Positions 32,700-45,186 of a stretch of DNA of 64,000 nucleotides are shown here, piece after piece. Where the stretch lies: positions 428,817,479 to 428,881,478 of the forward strand of contig CM068369.1 in NCBI GenBank assembly GCA_034769895.1, written 5' to 3'. Origin of the DNA: Magicicada septendecula. Taxonomy: Eukaryota > Arthropoda > Insecta > Hemiptera > Cicadidae. A program made the position numbers and the translations under genes. Within the stretch, counting starts at the first letter, position 1, and the number at the start of each line of letters is the position of its first letter. The notes beneath the pieces are model-generated. The model did not search any database. It was not told the DNA's origin and saw only the letters and a program-made list of their open reading frames with translations.

Positions 32700-34800
32700 T
32701 GAAATCTTAAACTGACATAAACTAAATGAGCTAATAAGCTAAATAAATGATTTTATTTTGATTCATGGGATGATTACCGTAGACAGTTTGTATAAAAGTA
32801 ATTGATTTACATGTGTTTTGCTCCATATGATAATTTTATAGATGAATGTACTGATTTTGAAACGATTAATGCTAAGGAATTTAGTATGTTTTATTATGTT
32901 ATTATTTTACTATGTTAGAGTGTAAGAATTGTAAACATGTGATGTATTTTACATTGTATAATTTTGAAGTGTATCTAGGGTAAGGTCATTCACCTGACCA
33001 TGAGATATCCGCTGATGACTGGTGTTATATATGTAGTATGTCCCTTAGAATTGATTTGCAGTTTTTTTTTTAGCAATATAATTAAATGTTTGAATAATAA
33101 ATTTTCAATGTGTTTAAGAGGTTTTAAGTTAAATGATGAAATCAATTTGAGATAGTTATAAATTGTCAATGGGTAATAAAAGTTAGAATTGGGTGATAAA
33201 TATTTAAATAAGACATTTGAATCAGTCAGAGTTAACTTTAAATGGGTGTTAAACAGAATAAGATTCTTGGGAATAAAAGTAATATAGAAACTGAGTATTA
33301 GTAGGGACACAGTAGCGATAGTGAGTATATGTAGAGTAATGAGAGTGATGTAATTGGAGAGTAATTAGATGATGGAAGAATTTTGTAAAGGGGGTGGTGT
33401 GATAAGGAGTCCTCAACGAAAGGCGTTGTGGCAGGAGGTGAACCGTATGTGCATTGGCGGGGTTACCTGGGGGGAACCAGGAACTAATAAGGGAATGAGC
33501 ATAGGGAGGGAACACACATCCTAAGGACAAAGAGGGTATGTTGTTATATGGGTAGAATGATTCAAGGTGAGCTAGAGTAGTAAGTTAGTGGAGATAAATG
33601 TTTTGAGAGATTGGTGTCATTCTATGTAAATCTGTTAGTGAGTGTTATTAGAGTCAGAAGGGGGGTAAGATTATATTTTAATGCCTTTTCAATGAATTAG
33701 ATTATTGTGAATAATTGGGAATCACCCAAACCAATTGAGGATAAAAATGACTAATAGAAATTCATAACGGAAATGTAATAATAAAAAAGTAACTAAATAA
33801 AGAGTTAATAGACTTTGAACTAAAACCCAAATTTGGTAAATTTTATTCAGATACAGATGAGATGTTTTGTAATGAAATGAGTTTTGTATTATTTGTGAAT
33901 GTTTATGTTTTATTATGTTAGAGGGCGTTATTATAAACAGGTGTTATGTATTTTACATTGTGTTATTTGTATGTAGTGTGCCTATAGTGAGGTCATTCAC
34001 CGGTTAGTAAGACATCAGCTGATGAACTCTATAATGGTCAATGTAACCAATTCCTATGTTCTTTTAATAATCAATATAAGTTCAAGTTGTATTTTCTTTT
34101 ATAATTTTCTTTTATTGGCAGAATAGAGGTTTAATAAAACATTATTACATTTTATAAAAAAAAATTAAATTTAAAATTTGTATTTTGCTCGAAGTACAGA
34201 TTGTGTTTCGATGTTCAATATATATTGTTGATTATGTGTATTGCGATTGTATTAACTGATTTATATTATGTTGTAGACAAAGGTAGTGATAAGGGAGTTT
34301 ATGATAGACTAAGGTGTTCGTTGTATTTTGTTTATTATGATTGCTGGCAGCTAGGGAAGAAGAATTGTAAATTCATGTAAAAGATTTTGGGATTTTGATC
34401 AGATTAATGGTAATATGAAATTTTGATACGGAACTTAGATTAATTCCTTCAGGTGAACAAAATTTAAATGATTTAGTTTGATTTGTTTGATTTATTTTAT
34501 GTGACATAAATTGCCATTTATGTGAAACAGTAACGTCAAACCGATAAAATAGTGAGAAAAGGAATTGAAGTTAAAATATAAAATGTTTTATGAATGTTAG
34601 ATCAGTAAGTAGGACATAGATGTTGTGTTCAGTATAATAATGAGTATGTGTACGCACCCAGTATTTGCTAAAGACAACCCAGTATGTATGTAAGGGGAGA
34701 CATATCGGTTGAGGATCTGGTATGGTATCAGGCCAGTTTTGATTTTTTGGTGAAATGACAAAGGGTTAGGTGGTATTATGGTGAGTACCTGTCCGATGTT
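32700..34800 (+). other. E4 non-coding interior
   Basis: About 2.1 kb with no credible gene. It contains two related stretches (around 32880-33060 and 33890-34030) that both read TTTTATTATGTTA...TATTTTACATTGT...GGTCATTCACC, so a tandem duplication of roughly 1 kb is likely. Confidence 0.5.
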
Positions 34801-34809
34801 ATGGTGTTG

Positions 34810-34830
34810 GGATCTCGCACAGAGAAGTCC
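34810..34830 (+). other. Conserved hairpin HP-D, E4 copy
   Basis: GGATCTC-GCACA-GAGAAGTCC, same arms as E2, E3 and E5 with a different loop. Confidence 0.5.
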
Positions 34831-34947
34831 AATAATCTCGTTCAGGTGCAGCCATAGTCGGAGCTAGGGGGGTAGTTTACCCAGGACGTGTTAAGAATTA
34901 AAGGGGGGTTGTTGGCGCCATATCCTCACTGATCCTCTTGGGGTTAG

Positions 34948-34987
34948 CAATGAGAGTTTTTCTGTTTCGGTAGAAAACCTCTCATTG
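34948..34987 (+). other. Hairpin HP-C next to the polypurine tract, E4
   Basis: CAATGAGAG/CTCTCATTG base, TTTTCT/AGAAAA upper stem, then G-T, T-G pairs closing a TTCG loop. The polypurine tract AGGGGGG follows at 34988. Confidence 0.7.
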
Positions 34988-34997
34988 AGGGGGGTAT

Positions 34998-35712
34998 TGT
35001 AACGGGGCAAATTAAGAGAAGGGTCTATTTTTTTATTTAATAATTATTTGGGGCTAATCTGTTTGGGCACCATTTATGGTCACGAAAACTTAATTTATGT
35101 AACACCCTGTATTCACCTTGTGCCAGGCGGCACTAGGTAAGAGAGCGATAAAACATTGGAATGTGTATGTGTGCGCGTGTGCCGCTCTCTATACTCTCCA
35201 ACTCAAAGTCGATAACGGAAGGAACACGAAAATATAACTAATTATCGTGTGACGTGGTGCCTTTTAAGCCAATGAGAGAACGAGTTGTGGAAGAGACATC
35301 CGGTTAGCGGCAACGTGGTGATTTTTACATACAAAGAACGAAGAGCGTCACCCCGGCAGCTTGCTGCCTCAGTCGACTTACAACTCCAGATGACCGCGCG
35401 CTGTCATCTAAAACATTGCTCGAGCAAATTAGGGTCGGCCGACAAGCAAATTGTGTGTTCAAGATATGTAAAACAATGTAAAACGTTTAAATCAACAGTG
35501 CACCGAGTTAAGCTCAAGTGAATTTTTTTCAAAATTAAAACAATAATCTTTTTTGGGACATAATGTGATGAAAATGCAGGACGCAGCATGTGGTCAACAG
35601 TGACGACGCTCACACACGTAATTGTATCAAGTTGAATCTATTATCCAAATTTCACATATAGATTTCTTGTTTTAAATCTAAATCACTGGGGTAGAAACTC
35701 TGAATGATTATG

Positions 35713-35803
<91 letters not shown>

Positions 35804-36293
35804 CGTGCATATACTGGGATGTCTATATAGATATATATAATATACGTAAATGTTACGTTAATGTAGAATATTTACCATGTTAAATAGCCTAAATGATTGT
35901 TTTTGTATTTTTTTTTTTTTTTAAAGAAGAATAATTAAGCTCAACAGTATCTATTTGAGAAGAGAATGAATATTAATTAAGTATAAAAGAAAATGAAAAA
36001 GTTCAAGTGCCCTAAAGGTTTATTTTGTAAAAGTTTCTAATAAAAGATGATTCACATGAACAGTAATAATTTTGAGATATAAAAAAAAGAGAGAGTAAAA
36101 AGTAAATTTAAACCAAATATTGCAATTGATTAATAAACAACTAATTAATATGATCAATGAGTGTAATTATTGCTGTACACAACCCTGAGTCACGTTTATA
36201 TTTCACAGTTCGTGTGTCGTAACCCTGGACTCAATCAAGGTAAGTTTGAGTTATATATTAATTTATAAAGATGGTAAAGGGGAGTACATCACA
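34998..36293 (+). repeat. LTR following E4
   Basis: About 1.3 kb, starts TGTAACGGGGC and ends ATCACA. It is preceded by the E4 polypurine tract and, unusually, followed by a PBS-like site TGACGCCCGAACTGG (36296-36313), as if it were also the 5' LTR of a second, now lost element. It contains a TG repeat at 35714-35808. Confidence 0.65.
35714..35808. repeat. (TG)n(CG)n microsatellite
   Basis: About 40 TG units followed by about six GC units. Alternating purine-pyrimidine over about 95 bp. Confidence 0.95.
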
Positions 36294-36313
36294 ATTGACG
36301 CCCGAACTGGTAC

Positions 36314-39080
36314 AAATTTATAATATAAATAAAGAATAACATCACACCATCATTTATTATTTTTATTAACCTATCTGAAAAATCAGTACCAGCCAATAGA
36401 TCAGATAATAACTTTTGTCAGCAAATCAATAAAACATGTAGACTGTGTTGGTTTTTCCATTTTGTTGATCAACCATCACGAGCCAAGAAATTCACATCTT
36501 CGTTGAATGGCAGATTTATATATAAGAATTTTTTCTTTAATTACTGAGCCACTCAAAGGCAAACTATTATGTTTGTACTGAGTAATCACTTTAGCATGAT
36601 CTAAAGTTTCTAAGATCTTTCTTCAATGTACACCAAAATGTTAAAGCAATAGGTGTTTCACTTAATACATTGGACCAATAGCACAGCAAGTTCATTTTAT
36701 TTTTCTTCCAGTACTCCACTGCGGTTTCCCCATGCCTAAATAATGAGGATAATTTTTTTGAACTCATTCTCCTACTTCTAAACACTGCAACTGCTCTAAT
36801 TTTCTCCCTCAATAAAAAAAATGGCATGTTTTCTTTTATCACCCATATTATTACAGTGTTTGGTACACAATTTAAATAATATAGTATATACAAAAACTGA
36901 CAAATTTAATATATGCAAACTTAAAAGTTTCAAAATAAACATAAAAAGAATGTACACAAAACTACAATTTTTTTAGAGAACTGTTAATAGCACAACTTCT
37001 GTAAGAGAACCAACACCATTTAACAAAAGAAGACAGTGATTTCTTCTGAATATTCAATATACTACCTCATGTTACTAATTGCCAAGTGTAAACAACATTT
37101 GTTACAACTCGTTTTCAAGATTCTAGTCTTTATCAAAATTGTTCTGTAATTGCATACTTCTCTTTGTAACAGCAATTCAACGATCACTGATTTGTAATGA
37201 AGTAAAATCTTCTACAAAGTTTTTATCATTTACTGTAGCATATTATTAACATGATAGTGTTTTTAGGCTGGGGGTCATTCCACAAAATGCGTGATGCGTC
37301 ATTGAAAAATGTGACGCTTCCACACTTTCGATTCCCCACAGTCTAGAAATCTTTTGTTTACAAAACATTATCATGCTTAGATGTTTCGGTTTCGTCAAAA
37401 TTCTTCATGCGAGAGAGAGAGAGAGACTCAATTTGATTTTTGTTAATGTAAGTCCTCTTGTGATATAGTAAGTAGAAAGTTAAAGACTTGTTATACATAA
37501 CTTATATGCAGGATGTGCAAGTCCACATAATAACAAGTTATGCGAGTGGTCAGTTAAGAGATGTCACGATAATAATTATTTGATCTTAACAACATTTTAT
37601 TGTTATTCACTTCTTATGTAAAGCATTTTCAGGCATATTAAATGTTAAAAGTATTTTGAAGTGTTTTAACGTAAGTCAACGTTATTGGTGACAAAATATG
37701 GTTGGTTTGGTTAACATGCACAAAATAAACACACTCACCTTTATTTGTACAATCTGCAAACAATACACGACTTAGGAGAGGGATGGCCAAAGGACATCTT
37801 TTGTGGGTTACTATGCTGAACCCCATTTGTAACAGAATCTGCCTTTTGCTTTAAACTTATAAAACTTTTCACTTTTTACTTTGCTCTGTGAACAAAATGG
37901 TTTTTTGGGAATTGTGTCTTGTGAGTATGTTATTACAAATGAGTTGGACATTTTTACTTGTTGGACAACTAGTTGGAATTGTTTGGACTTGTGCTGCGTG
38001 GTGTGTTGTGTATGGTGGATTGACAATAAAATAAGTATGGTTGGTTTATTTTCCTTTTCGTATGGTAATCTAATATCATATTTGAGGCCATCTTTCATTG
38101 CGTTGCATATCGTTTGTGTTTGTAAAATAAAAGTGATTATGTAATTTTCTTAATGATCACTGTTTCATTTATAGATAAAGTAAACGACCACATTTACATT
38201 ACACTGTTACACTACACAAAACGTACAACATATCACTGGCTAACAATACAGTTGAGTTCCACAACAACAATCACTTATTTTGCTGAATTCCTTGGCGATG
38301 ATGTGTTTGGAGAAACAGTTCAACTTGCACAACTTACAACTTAAAAACTGTTTGTTTTTGTTCTTAATTGCATTTTGTTATCATTTACATATACGAAGCA
38401 ATGAGTCATATTAAACATTACATTGGAATTATTGTTGTATGAAATCTTGGTGGTTACATATTTTTGAATAGCTAGGTGGTTGATTTAAAAGGAAAGTGCC
38501 CAAAAACTGAGTGCATTAAAAATAGCACACTATAATCTTAAAAAGAGTATGTGTTTAAAACAAAAAGTTGGGCACATTCTAGTTGTCTCAAGACCACCAT
38601 AATACAGTAGCACTTATTAAGTTAAAATATTTTTGTACTAAAGACTATTGTAGAGTCAAGTAGGTAATGCAAACAAAAATTTGTTAATGTAGACTATTGT
38701 TGATTAAAGAGTTAAAAAAAAACTATCCAATAAAACAAAGACAACTCTTACTGATACTGACTTATGAAGCTGTGTGTTAGATATAGTTCAGACTTTGTGC
38801 TACACTAATCTCTCTTCTACTAATGAACAGTGCCTTATTTTATAAAATCTAGTACAATTAAAAGCCATTATCTGTACTTGAAAACACATTTAATTCTAAA
38901 AGTAATCTGAATTTTCAACTCAGAGTATTCATAGCATACAACTATAATACTAAATATTTAATGTTTTAGTGAAAAAAATACTACTATGAATTATTAGTGA
39001 AAACAAACCAAGTATTGTTGTTTCTTAAATTTCATTAATACCTAACAGTTTATTAAATTTATAAGTTATTGTATAAAAAT
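36314..39080. other. Intergenic or intronic sequence, no gene recognised
   Basis: AT-rich sequence with scattered short reading frames that do not look conserved or protein-like as a whole. One plus-strand stretch at about 38270-38340 reads I-T-Y-F-A-E-F-L-G-D-D and could be an exon remnant, but I cannot assign it. No LTR or terminal inverted repeat signature was found. Confidence 0.5.
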
Positions 39081-42000
39081 TGTAACGGTACAGAATTGTA
39101 TTATAGAAAGAGACAGTAAAGATTCAGTTTTAATTTGAAAGCAGTCAGCATTAATCTGTGAGGTGCCCCTTGTAACCAGCAACATACAGTGTTATCATAA
39201 ACTGTTGATGTCTAGACAGCCCAGCCCAGACGTATTACGCAACAGCTCTCCAGCAGTCTTTGTGAATCACAGTAAGCAGATTGTCACCATAGTGTTTGCA
39301 TCAGACAGTGGCAGCATATAGTCATCTATAAGTAAAACTTTATACAGTGGCCTCGGAAATTCCGGTAGACCAAAGTGAATTGAGTAGCCGAGGTCTACCG
39401 AAACTGATAAATTTAATGTCTTTTAAACGTTAAACAAAGTTTTAAAGTTAAACTAAGTAAACAGTGTTAGTGACGACGGAAGTGAACGGGAAATACAAGT
39501 GATAGTGGACAAAGGAATGCACGTGCAGGTAAAACGTAAAAGCAATCAATTCGAATCAAAATGAAATAACGGTAATAAAAGAGCTCGATACAAAGGGGGT
39601 AAAAGATATATATTATAACATCGCCAAACCCAGATCATATTTGATATCTATAAGTATGTAAAAAATACTAAGAAATAATATATTTTAATAAATAAATAAT
39701 AAAGAGAATAAAAATAGTAATTGGAATTAAGAGTGAAGGAGGAAGAATAGTAAACCAAAGGTGATTATTAAATAAGAAATACAAACTAGACTGACAGACA
39801 AATGACATTGACCCAACCCCAGAGATTGGCCAGATAATAACCAAAATAAAGTGAAACAAGGTGGAAGTGAAGGAGAAGAAAAATGAAATTAAAAATGGAA
39901 CAAACCAACTATAAAGAAAATAAAGTGAACCAAGGTGATAAAACACAGACAAATAGTGTAGAATAGGGAAGGGGGAGATGATACCATCAAATATCATAAA
40001 GGAAACGAAACCGGTGAATAACCAATTTAAAAAGAAATATTAGTATTGTCTAAGTGACAAATGTAATTCATAATTAATAAAAAACCATTAAATAAAAATA
40101 CACTAACCCACAAATTAGTAGTATATGTAAGTAAGAAATCTAGAAAAAGACATGAACTTATTAGATATAAATAAAATTTGTAAAGATAGTGAGATAGTGA
40201 GAAATATAATGAAAGTAACTAAGTGACAAAGAAAAATAATAATAGGGATTACCCACCAATAAACGCTTAAAATAAAAAGTGATAACAGTGAAGGTGTAAA
40301 TACCCCAAAATAATGAGTGTATCAGTGATAAACACCAATTAATTAAAGGTGAAAGTGATGTGGGAGAAAGGATATTGTAAACAATAGTATGATTAAAAAG
40401 ATAGTAATAAATAATTAAACACTTAAGAAATCAATGATGAACCAATAAATGATTTAAGAGTGAGCGTATAAAAATGATGTAGTTAAGGGTAATTAGAAAT
40501 AGTATTTAGAGTAGAAATAGATAAAGGATACGATATTATTCAGGGGAGAAAGCCCAGGTAAAATAAACTGTTTGTGTTATCATGGAATGGAGAAAAGGAG
40601 TAGTAAAGATTTAAGTAATTAAGTATATAATTAATAAATACCCTATGTTGTAAGGGAAAACAAATTAAATAAGTTTGAAAGAAGTGATGTTTCTCACTCA
40701 AAATAATAGTAAACTAATGAAAGGTATGTTAAACCAACAGTAACTAATAACTTGTAAAGAATTGTTCGTTTTAATGTTATGGATAGGATATGGCTGAAAG
40801 AAGCTTACAGTCCATAGGCCTAATTGTTATATTTTAAGTATTAAGAGATAGAAAATAATCTTGACCTGTAATCAGAACAAAAACAAATTCAAGACACAAC
40901 AACCACTAAACAAATCAATTGTAACAACAGAACAAAACATTTTGTAATAAAATGAAATTTAATTAGAATAAATTAAGTAAAAATAATCAATGGCTACTTA
41001 GGCCTAGGAAATGTATAACTGTCAATGACAAATAATGGCAAACTGTATAAAAACAATCAGGAAATTAAGAAATTCAAGGCAAGTAAATAGCCGAGAATAA
41101 TTTGTAAATCAGTTTAAAGGAAAAATATTAGAATAAGAACTTAATTTAAAGGAGAATGTAAATACCAAATATTAACATAAATGTACAAACATTGATATTT
41201 CATAAAACCATACATTATGTGGTACCAAATTAATCTTTGAAAGGAAATAATAACAGTGGTGATGATATTTAATATGTAGGGAAGAGGACAGAAGAATTTA
41301 ATCAATAAGAAGATATACAGCTATTTTGAATAAAAATTCAAAATTTGATAACAATAGGCTACTTCAGAATTAACCAATCAGGATTAATTGGTTACTATGA
41401 CAACAGTCGTTTGGTTGCTAATTTACCGTTAGATTTCTTTACTCGTGATATGACGCTCTTGTTGAATAGACGCTAGTTTTGGAACGATCAAAATTGTTAA
41501 TTAAAACGTCAAAATATCAAATGAAATTACTAGCAAGTGAACCCCGAGGAAGAAGATGATGGCTGAAACCATATAACTAATGTCGAAGCCGAATTAAAGA
41601 AAAAAGAAAATAATATCCTGCCGATTAACTTGAAAAAGAAGCCCGAAGCCCCGAACAAAAGAAAATTAAAGATGATTGCAGCCTAATTCCTTAATACCAG
41701 ATCAAATGAGTTCATCCTGTCTACTGAAGTGTTAAGTATCTATTAAATTACCCAAATTTCTGAATAAACTCACGTTAATTATTTCTCACTAATAGCTGAA
41801 CTCTCACTAAACTGCACATAATTACTTTCAAAGATTAAATTAAAAAACTAAGACGCTGAAAACTTATAAACTGGCAAAGTTAACCTGTCATTAGTTAGCG
41901 ATATATTGTAACACTTTTACTACACTCCCATAAACAAATTATAACTACACAGTATATTATTTAAGTTTAACTGATGTAAGGGTGTGTATTTTTATTGTTT

Positions 42001-42192
42001 TAAACATTAGTAATCCTTTTAACGCAATCTCAAGAACCCGTGACAAACGAACAATAATAATTTTGTGTATAATTTCCACAGACGCCATTACTGAAAGTCT
42101 GTTAATAAGTTCAGATATCGATTTGTCAAACCCCGGAGAGGTGTCTCATATAACCGGAGCAATTGTATTACAAAAGGAAACATAATTTGTAT

Positions 42193-42578
42193 TGAAACAA
42201 TATCACTTAGTGCAAATAATAAAATACTCTTCGAGTTCCTAGTTCGGGGCCAATGAAACAATATATTATAATTCAATTTATATTAAGACTCTTACCTTAG
42301 GGTTCTTCCCAGGGTCGTACAGACGAAAACTGCTGCAAAAAGGATTATTTGGATTTGATATGTGCAATAATTACGTTAACACATTTGATACTGTCTAAAT
42401 CACATACTTATTTTTATTTGTCAAAAATTTACGCCTTTCTTTTACGTTTTACAAACGATAGTACAACTGGTTGAAATTATTTCTTGTCTCTATTGAGTTT
42501 TGTTTTGACTACTATTATGAGTGATATTACTAAATAAATAAAACATTGAAAATGAACCAGTGTGTAACCTCTATATTA

Positions 42579-42660
<82 letters not shown>

Positions 42661-43332
42661 TCTGTTACATTGATCTCTAAATAAACTCCACCCCTTAGAG
42701 AACTCTATCGTATAAAGTATTTTATATTTTCCTTTTATAGCGAACAATCACCGGTTAGTGGGAATTGGTTTTAATATGCATATTAAGTGTTTCTAGTTAC
42801 CCATACGCTGCGTGCTCCTAGGGTTGGTTGCAGGAACTGGTGTTGAATACTTGTTTCAATCTCACGCACTCCGGCACTCGTTTATTGCGTTTACTGTTTC
42901 TGTTTAAAGGTTCTTACTATTTTACTGGTTCCACATTATACAATATGATAAGGTCGGCCGACGTAATTTTATCGCACTAATATGTTGTAGGCTGGCCACG
43001 CTATGTTATCTGAACACTTTTTTATAAAGGTTTTAATGCTTTAATAGATAGGCCGTTTTACTTTACAGCCTATCTTGCACGCCCGAGGCCACTGATTTTA
43101 CTGAACAACTGTATGCTGCTCCTTACTGTCTGGTGTTACTCTGCATACTGTGATTCACAAAGCCTGCTGCTAGGGCTGTTACGTAATGCGTCTAGTCTGG
43201 CTGTCTCCAGACATCAGTTGTTTATGCTAACAGTGTGTTGCTGGTTAAACTGGGGCACCTCACAGGTTGATACTGACAATTAAAACTGATTTAAATTAAA
43301 ACTATGGGATCACACAATTCTGTACCGTTACA
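42193..43332 (-). repeat. Solo LTR-A inside LTR-B
   Basis: 1140 bp, TGTAACGGTACAG at 43332 and ...TTTCA at 42193 (minus strand). It is flanked by a 4-bp duplication GTAT (42189-42192 and 43333-43336), so it is a clean solo LTR left by recombination between the two LTRs of an inserted element. It carries the fossil PBS at 42235-42252 and a long AC repeat. Confidence 0.88.
42579..42659. repeat. (AC)n microsatellite
   Basis: About 40 AC units within the solo LTR-A, at the place of the TG repeats in the E2 LTRs. Confidence 0.95.
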
Positions 43333-43602
43333 GTATTAAATGAATAATTAATCGTTAACAAAAAATAAATAAGTATTGAGTGTAACCATGGTGTTATAAT
43401 TTCATTAGGAGGTGGGTAATAATTTATGTACATTTTAGCAGATGAGAAGTATTAACGACTAGCGATCGCACAGCCAACGCAACGAACTACTGGCCGATAC
43501 AGACGGCCAAGACAGGCGGGAACATATTGAATTATTCAAACCGCCTGAGCGGCGCATGTCATACACATTTAAAATTGTTTTAATTGTTTTAATAAAACAA
43601 TT

Positions 43603-43620
43603 TGGCGCCACCCGGGATTT
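43603..43620 (+). promoter_or_regulatory. Primer binding site after LTR-B copy 2
   Basis: TGGCGCCACCCGGGATTT, followed by a leader homologous to that of E4 (CCCCTAGTGAACAACAGGTAAG) for about 150 bp until another LTR fragment starts near 43850. Confidence 0.6.
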
Positions 43621-43849
43621 TCGCACCCCTAGTGAACAACAGGTAAGAACATCGAGACCTGGACATTCGTACGTTCGCAACAGACGAAATCTGCGGAAGT
43701 TGCGTTCATAAGCGACGACGGATAGAGAAGACACGTTACACCCAGTATACGCATACAAAATCTGATTCACATTTTACAGAAAAACACCCCACGGGACACA
43801 CGTCTTGTAACAAATTGACGCATCCAACGTGTGGCATTATACTACAGGG

Positions 43850-44167
43850 ATACTTAGCTCTTTGTAACAATATTTAAGGGGAGAAGTCATTAATAAAAGT
43901 ACTGGTTACTGGAAAATAATTAGTTGATAAAACGTGCGTTTAAACAAATCCATGTTTTTTAGTTGTATTCAATAAAATAAAATCAAGTTTGTTTAAGGGT
44001 ACAAAAATGTGTTAGATTAAGTTATTACACCATAACCATTTCCTATTCTGTGCTGAAAACCTCGTCTAACGTTCTATGGGATTTTCTGAGTTTTACGGGT
44101 AGTCAGATAACGGGATTTTTATAAGGGCAAGAGTGTAAAGGTTTCGATATTAAACCATAAAATATCG
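43850..44167 (+). repeat. LTR-C fragment (plus) with leader
   Basis: Aligns to 57760-57990 and to the minus-strand LTR at 58180-58400: shared CATAACCATTTCCTATTCTG, GCTGAAAACCTCGTCTAAC, and the CATAAAATATCG end. The 5' part of the LTR is missing. It is followed by a PBS and by a leader with GGTAAG and CTGGCAGCAGTGAG. Confidence 0.6.
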
Positions 44168-44185
44168 TGGCGACCTGGGTAATTT
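44168..44185 (+). promoter_or_regulatory. Primer binding site of LTR-C fragment
   Basis: TGGCGACCTGGGTAATTT. The start matches the tRNA-Arg-type PBS at 58019. Confidence 0.5.
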
Positions 44186-44279
44186 AATAAGGTAAGTTTT
44201 TTAAAGGGGAATATGACGGTAGGTAAAATTCTGGCAGCAGTGAGCAGTAAGTATAATTATAATCTACTGGAATCTTCTG

Positions 44280-45022
44280 ATTGTAATATTTAATAAATGG
44301 TAAAAAATCAATACCTTTACAAAATGTCCAACTTTTTGCTGAAATGTGCCTATTCTATTACTGTTGTAACAGTAAAGCTTAAAAAAAAGAACAATTATAT
44401 AATACACGAGAACTGAACAACTGTTTATAATAATCTGAAATATCAGATCAGTGTAGACAAATAATTACACAAACAATAATAAACCAAACACCTCACAAAT
44501 AATGAACAACTTTTCACAAAATTATAGAAACAGGTACTTTATTATCTACATTGCTTACCACAAGAAAAACTGAACTTAAAGACAACTGCGAAAATAAACA
44601 TCAACAAAACACAAAACCAAAGCACTCTCATGGGTAGATTATGTGATGAATAATCCAACCTTGGTTGACTGTAAGATTGCATAAATACGCAATATATAAC
44701 AGAAGGATAGACAGTACAACATAGCTGAAAAATATGAACAACAGTTGTCTAAACCCGTGTTGAAATATACCACTGCAAAACAAAATGAAATAATCACAAT
44801 CAAAGCAACATAATATTCAGATACTGGGAATCTGTTTTTAAACAACCATTGGAATCAGAAATTGTTAAGGGGTTCTGATATAATCGACAACCATCAGAAA
44901 CTATTAAGGAGTTAAGAAGTTTGTCGTCTTTCTCCAATACTGTAATACACGCAAATCTGCAATGTTTAAAAAGCCATTTTAAAACTTATTGTTACTGCCA
45001 AAATATTGGAATGTTTACATAC
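44280..45022 (-). other. Probable intron next to the BRCT exon
   Basis: No repeat or gene signature. It begins, on the minus strand, with the splice donor GTATGT at 45022-45017, so it is likely intronic. Confidence 0.4.
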
Positions 45023-45186
45023 CTTAATCCTGAACTACTGATTGCTTTAGCATCAGCTGGTACAAAATCTCCAACAATGACATGTGTAACTGATTCTGTT
45101 AACGATGAAAAAACAGTAGCACCTCCTAGGCTCAATATTCGTCTTAGACGGTCTGTTTCCATGCTTGTAAATCCACTTAAAAATAT
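45023..45186 (-). CDS. Host exon encoding part of a BRCT domain (TopBP1-like)
   Basis: On the minus strand a 164-nt exon lies between an acceptor (GTTTGGTTAG) and a donor (AAG|GTATGT). In its only open frame it reads I-F-L-S-G-F-T-S...R-I-L-S-L-G-G-A-T-V-F...S-V-T-H-V-I-V-G-D. This is the first two thirds of a BRCT repeat: beta strand 1 with L-S-G-F, helix, the G-G turn, beta 2, and the T-H-V-I-V beta 3. BRCT repeats bind phosphopeptides in DNA-damage and replication proteins. T-H-V-I-V-G-D with S-G-F and L-G-G is closest to what I know of TopBP1/Mus101. The exon ends in phase 2. Neighbouring exons are not recognised in the window, so introns here must be long and filled with transposons. Confidence 0.72.

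Larger units (their letters stand above)
26353..36293 (+). mobile_element. LTR element E4 interior plus following LTR, split by hAT
   Basis: It has a PBS at 26356, a leader with a splice-donor-like CAGGTAAG, the coiled-coil gene (broken by a hAT element at 27801-31165), a non-coding interior with hairpins HP-B, HP-A, HP-D and HP-C, a polypurine tract, then an LTR at 34998-36293. The 5' side is LTR-B but the LTR after the tract (TGTAACGGGGCAAATT) does not resemble LTR-B beyond the first bases. E4 is therefore either a recombinant or two elements joined. Confidence 0.7.
39081..43599 (+). repeat. LTR-B copy 2 (very long LTR), with nested solo LTR-A
   Basis: It begins TGTAACGGTACAG and its first 500 bp resemble the start of LTR-A and of the LTR at 57015. 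It ends ATAAAACA before a PBS at 43603. Without the nested LTR-A it is about 3.4 kb. The other copy is scattered through 10016-11520, 18848-20158 and 26292-26352. No gene is visible. The assignment as one LTR rests on the TGTAACGG start, the PBS at the end, and a second copy with the same order. Confidence 0.6.

Noticed and set aside
37811..38098. 95-codon minus-strand frame
   Set aside because: Composition is ordinary for AT-rich DNA, and no domain or homologous copy is seen.
38153..38344. Possible host exon reading I-T-Y-F-A-E-F-L-G-D-D-V-F-G-E-T
   Set aside because: The text looks protein-like and BRCT proteins have similar strings, but it is on the opposite strand from the BRCT exon and I could not find convincing splice sites.
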